Below, in pieces: positions 62,214-64,000 of a stretch of DNA of 64,000 bases. Position 1 is the stretch's first letter, and every line of letters begins with the position of its first letter. Both the position numbers and the translations under genes were made by a program. Origin of the DNA: Amycolatopsis alba DSM 44262 (GTDB lineage Bacteria; Actinomycetota; Actinomycetes; Mycobacteriales; Pseudonocardiaceae); assembly GCF_000384215.1 (NCBI RefSeq), contig NZ_KB913032.1:4233665-4297664 (forward strand), in the 5' to 3' direction. The notes beneath the pieces are model-generated. The model did no database searches and was not told where the DNA came from. It worked only from the letters and a program-made list of their open reading frames with translations.

Positions 62214-63083
62214 TCAGAGCGTGAGGGCGACCGCGGTCAGGACCGCCCACCCCAGCATGGCGAATCCGGTGTCCCGCAGCGCCGGGATCAGCGCCCGCCC
62301 CTGCGCGCCACCGCCGACGGCCTTGACCGACTTCAGCAGCAGCGGCGCGGTCAGCAGGCCCAGCAGCGCCCACGGCGTCACGAAGGCGAGCAGCACGCTC
62401 ACGACGTACGGCACCGTGACCAGCACCAGGTAGAGCCTCCGGGTGCCCTTCTCGCCGAGCCGGGTGGCGAGTGTGCGCTTGCCGGACTCGATGTCGGTCG
62501 GGATGTCGCGGAGGTTGTTGGCGGTCAGTACGCCGGTCGAGAACGAACCGACGGCGACAGCGCAGCCGAGCGCGGTCCAGCTGAGCTGTCCGGCCTGGAC
62601 GTACACCGTGCCAAGCACGCCGGCGAGCCCGAAGAAGACGAAGACCGCGATCTCACCGAAACCGTAGTAGCCGTAAGGCTTCTTGCCGCCGGTGTAGAAC
62701 CAGGCGCCGAGGATGCAGACCGCGCCCATCGCCAGCAGCCACCACAGGCCGCTGATCGCGACGAGCACGAGCCCGAGAACTCCGGCGAGCCCGAGAGCAA
62801 CGAGAGCGGCCGCCAGGACCGCCTTCGGCTTCGCGACGCCGGAGCCGACCAGTCGCAGCGGGCCGACGCGGTTCTCGTCGGTGCCGCGGATGCCGTCGGA
62901 GTAGTCGTTGGCGTAGTTGACACCGACGATCAAGGCCAGTGAGACCAGCAGCGCGAGAACCGATCGGGACCAGGAGAAGCCGTCGAGCGCGATCGCGGCG
63001 CCGACTCCGGCGACCACCGGCGCCACCGCGTTGGGCAGCGTCCGCGGGCGCGCCCCTTCGATCCATTCACCAGCAGTCGCCAT
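62214..63083 (-). CDS. menA: 1,4-dihydroxy-2-naphthoate octaprenyltransferase-type enzyme
   Basis: This 289-residue membrane prenyltransferase has about eight spans. The first Asp-rich motif is NYANDYSDGIRGTDENRVGP, and the second is ANNLRDIPTDIESGKRTLAT. It joins 1,4-dihydroxy-2-naphthoate to a polyprenyl diphosphate, making demethylmenaquinone for respiration. It lies on the minus strand with menE upstream, the actinobacterial arrangement. The product length cannot be predicted. Confidence 0.95.
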   Translation of the reverse strand: MATAGEWIEGARPRTLPNAVAPVVAGVGAAIALDGFSWSRSVLALLVSLALIVGVNYANDYSDGIRGTDENRVGPLRLVGSGVAKPKAVLAAALVALGLAGVLGLVLVAISGLWWLLAMGAVCILGAWFYTGGKKPYGYYGFGEIAVFVFFGLAGVLGTVYVQAGQLSWTALGCAVAVGSFSTGVLTANNLRDIPTDIESGKRTLATRLGEKGTRRLYLVLVTVPYVVSVLLAFVTPWALLGLLTAPLLLKSVKAVGGGAQGRALIPALRDTGFAMLGWAVLTAVALTL

Positions 63084-63176
63084 GCCGCCATTCTGGCCCT
63101 GGCCACTACCGGCCGGTATGCGGGGCTCGTCACCCGCTCGCGGTGCCGAGCCACCGCGAGCGGACGACGGGTCGCG

Positions 63177-63335
63177 CTACTTCAGGTTGTTGATCGTGTC
63201 TTCCAGGGTCCAGGTGAGTGTGCCGCTGTTCGGAACGGCGGTTTCCGGTTCGTCCGCCAGCGCGGGCCCGGCCAAAGCGACCAGGCCCATCGTGACGGCG
63301 GTGCAGGCCAATACTGTGCGTGTCCAGCGCGTCAT
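63177..63335 (-). CDS. Small exported peptide of unknown function
   Basis: A 52-codon frame starts at ATG 63335. MTRWTRTVLACTAVTMGLV and LAGPALA-DEPE form a full signal peptide with cleavage near residue 27. The mature part is only about 25 residues (DEPETAVPNSGTLTWTLEDT and five more) with no cysteine. It lies between menA and menE on the same strand. The track of an upstream frame to 63587 is shadow of menE. Conservation would be needed to confirm it; the clean signal peptide and stop argue for coding. Confidence 0.6.
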   Translation of the reverse strand: MTRWTRTVLACTAVTMGLVALAGPALADEPETAVPNSGTLTWTLEDTINNLK

Positions 63336-63397
63336 ACCTAGACGTAAACCCGTGGGTAATGATCGTGTCAACAACGTCCCGGTAATCGGTGGAGAAT

Positions 63398-64000
63398 TCA
63401 CGACCTTCGTAGGAGATTCCTGACGGCCGTCCTGTCGACCTTGCCGGGGCCTCGCAAGGGGAGCTCTGCGGCGAACTCGACCCGCTTCGGCGCGGCCGCC
63501 ACACCGGCCTCTTCGCGGCATGCCGCACGGAGCGAATCGACGTCGCAACCAGCGCCGACGACGAGCGCGACGACGGCCTCGCCCCACTCGGGGTCAGGTA
63601 CTCCGACCACGCACGCGTCCCGGATTCCGGGCTGCGCGGTCAAGATCCGTTCGACGGCGGCCGCGGCCACCTTCACCCCGCCGGTGTTGATCATGTCGTC
63701 AACGCGCCCGAGGATCTCCAACCGCCCGTCGGCCGACCACCGGCCGCGGTCGGAAGTCCGGAAGCGGCCGCCCTCGAAAGCCTCCGAAGTCAGGTCAGGT
63801 CGCAGTCGGTAGCCATGCGAGAGCACGTCACCCGTGATACACACCCGCTCTTCTTCGAGTTCGACGTGTACTCCGTCCAGCGGTACGCCTTCGTAGACGC
63901 AGCCGCTGGCGGTCTCGCTCATGCCGTACGCGGGGACGATCTTCACGCCCGCTTCGGCCGCGCGCTCGCGGAGCCCGGCGGTGGTCGCCGCGGCCCCGAT
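63398..64000 (-). CDS. menE: o-Succinylbenzoate-CoA ligase, C-terminal part
   Basis: The gene runs off the right edge of the window; 201 codons including the stop are visible. This is the C-terminal half of an ANL enzyme: A5 PAYGMSETASGCVYEGVPLD, A8 RTSDRGRWSADGRLEI followed by GRVDDMINTGGVKVA, and the catalytic lysine in LRGPGKVDRTAVRNLL. Position next to menA supports MenE, which activates o-succinylbenzoate with CoA for menaquinone synthesis. Another acyl-CoA ligase is possible, but the context makes it unlikely. Confidence 0.88.
   Translation of the reverse strand: MGAAATTAGLRERAAEAGVKIVPAYGMSETASGCVYEGVPLDGVHVELEEERVCITGDVLSHGYRLRPDLTSEAFEGGRFRTSDRGRWSADGRLEILGRVDDMINTGGVKVAAAAVERILTAQPGIRDACVVGVPDPEWGEAVVALVVGAGCDVDSLRAACREEAGVAAAPKRVEFAAELPLRGPGKVDRTAVRNLLRRS

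Overview
This is a chromosomal window from a high-GC actinomycete. GC is high throughout, GTG and TTG starts are common, and many genes overlap by 4 bases (ATGA or GTGA). The content (mycothiol synthesis, SenX3-RegX3, menaquinone, BldC- and BldN-like regulators, DUF2516, DUF2505, DUF4349, DUF5667) points to Pseudonocardiales, and an Amycolatopsis-like organism is my best guess. The gene order is largely the conserved actinobacterial backbone known in Mycobacterium tuberculosis from about Rv0474 to Rv0542c: XRE regulator, hbhA, DUF2516, murB, LD-transpeptidase, mshA, ybjN, gpm, senX3-regX3, ppx, proC, bS22, galE-like, serB1-like, glutaredoxin, hemA-hemC-hemD-hemB, hemL, ccs genes, menA, menE. 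Lineage-specific genes are inserted between these blocks.

Layout. 1-2.4 kb: end of a VOC protein, two zinc-ribbon proteins and a methyltransferase. 2.5-6 kb: XRE regulator and HbhA-like operon, then a YbaK-type deacylase coupled to an ammonia-lyase-like protein whose active-site triad is changed. 6-9.8 kb: secreted NucA/NucB-like protein and an osmoprotectant ABC transporter without a local ATPase. 9.8-10.5 kb: a noncoding element with perfect terminal inverted repeats. 10.6-16.8 kb: housekeeping enzymes ending in murB. 16.9-23 kb: LD-transpeptidase, mshA (mycothiol) and gpmA. 23-32.3 kb: a reversed lipoprotein/regulator pair, SenX3-RegX3, Ppx and proC. 32.4-38.4 kb: small DNA-binding and ribosomal proteins, epimerase, acyltransferase, HAD phosphatase, and a BldN-like sigma factor with an RsbN-like partner. 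38.6-42 kb: acyl-CoA synthetase-like protein, glutaredoxin and a molybdopterin oxidoreductase. 42-42.7 kb: a second, composite copy of the noncoding element.

42.7-52.5 kb is the heme block. Rex has a Rex-operator-like site upstream and is followed by hemA, hemC, hemD, hemB and hemL, with small membrane proteins and TspO. 52.5-57.9 kb is the system II cytochrome c maturation block (phosphatase, TlpA-like thioredoxin, rhomboid, ccdA, resB, ccsB). It fits functionally with the heme genes: heme is made, exported and attached to apocytochromes under redox control. 58-64 kb holds a MinD-like ATPase, BldC, an Lrp regulator, a Cds1-like PLP enzyme, and the menaquinone genes menA and menE (cut by the window end).

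The least explained signal is in the intergenic DNA. There are two related palindrome-rich elements with terminal inverted repeats (9.9-10.5 kb and 42.0-42.7 kb), a 3+3 array of 21-bp units, and several palindromes built on a self-complementary core with variable arms. One 50-base palindrome is repeated identically 20 kb away. I saw no tRNA, rRNA, CRISPR array, IS transposase or biosynthetic gene cluster.
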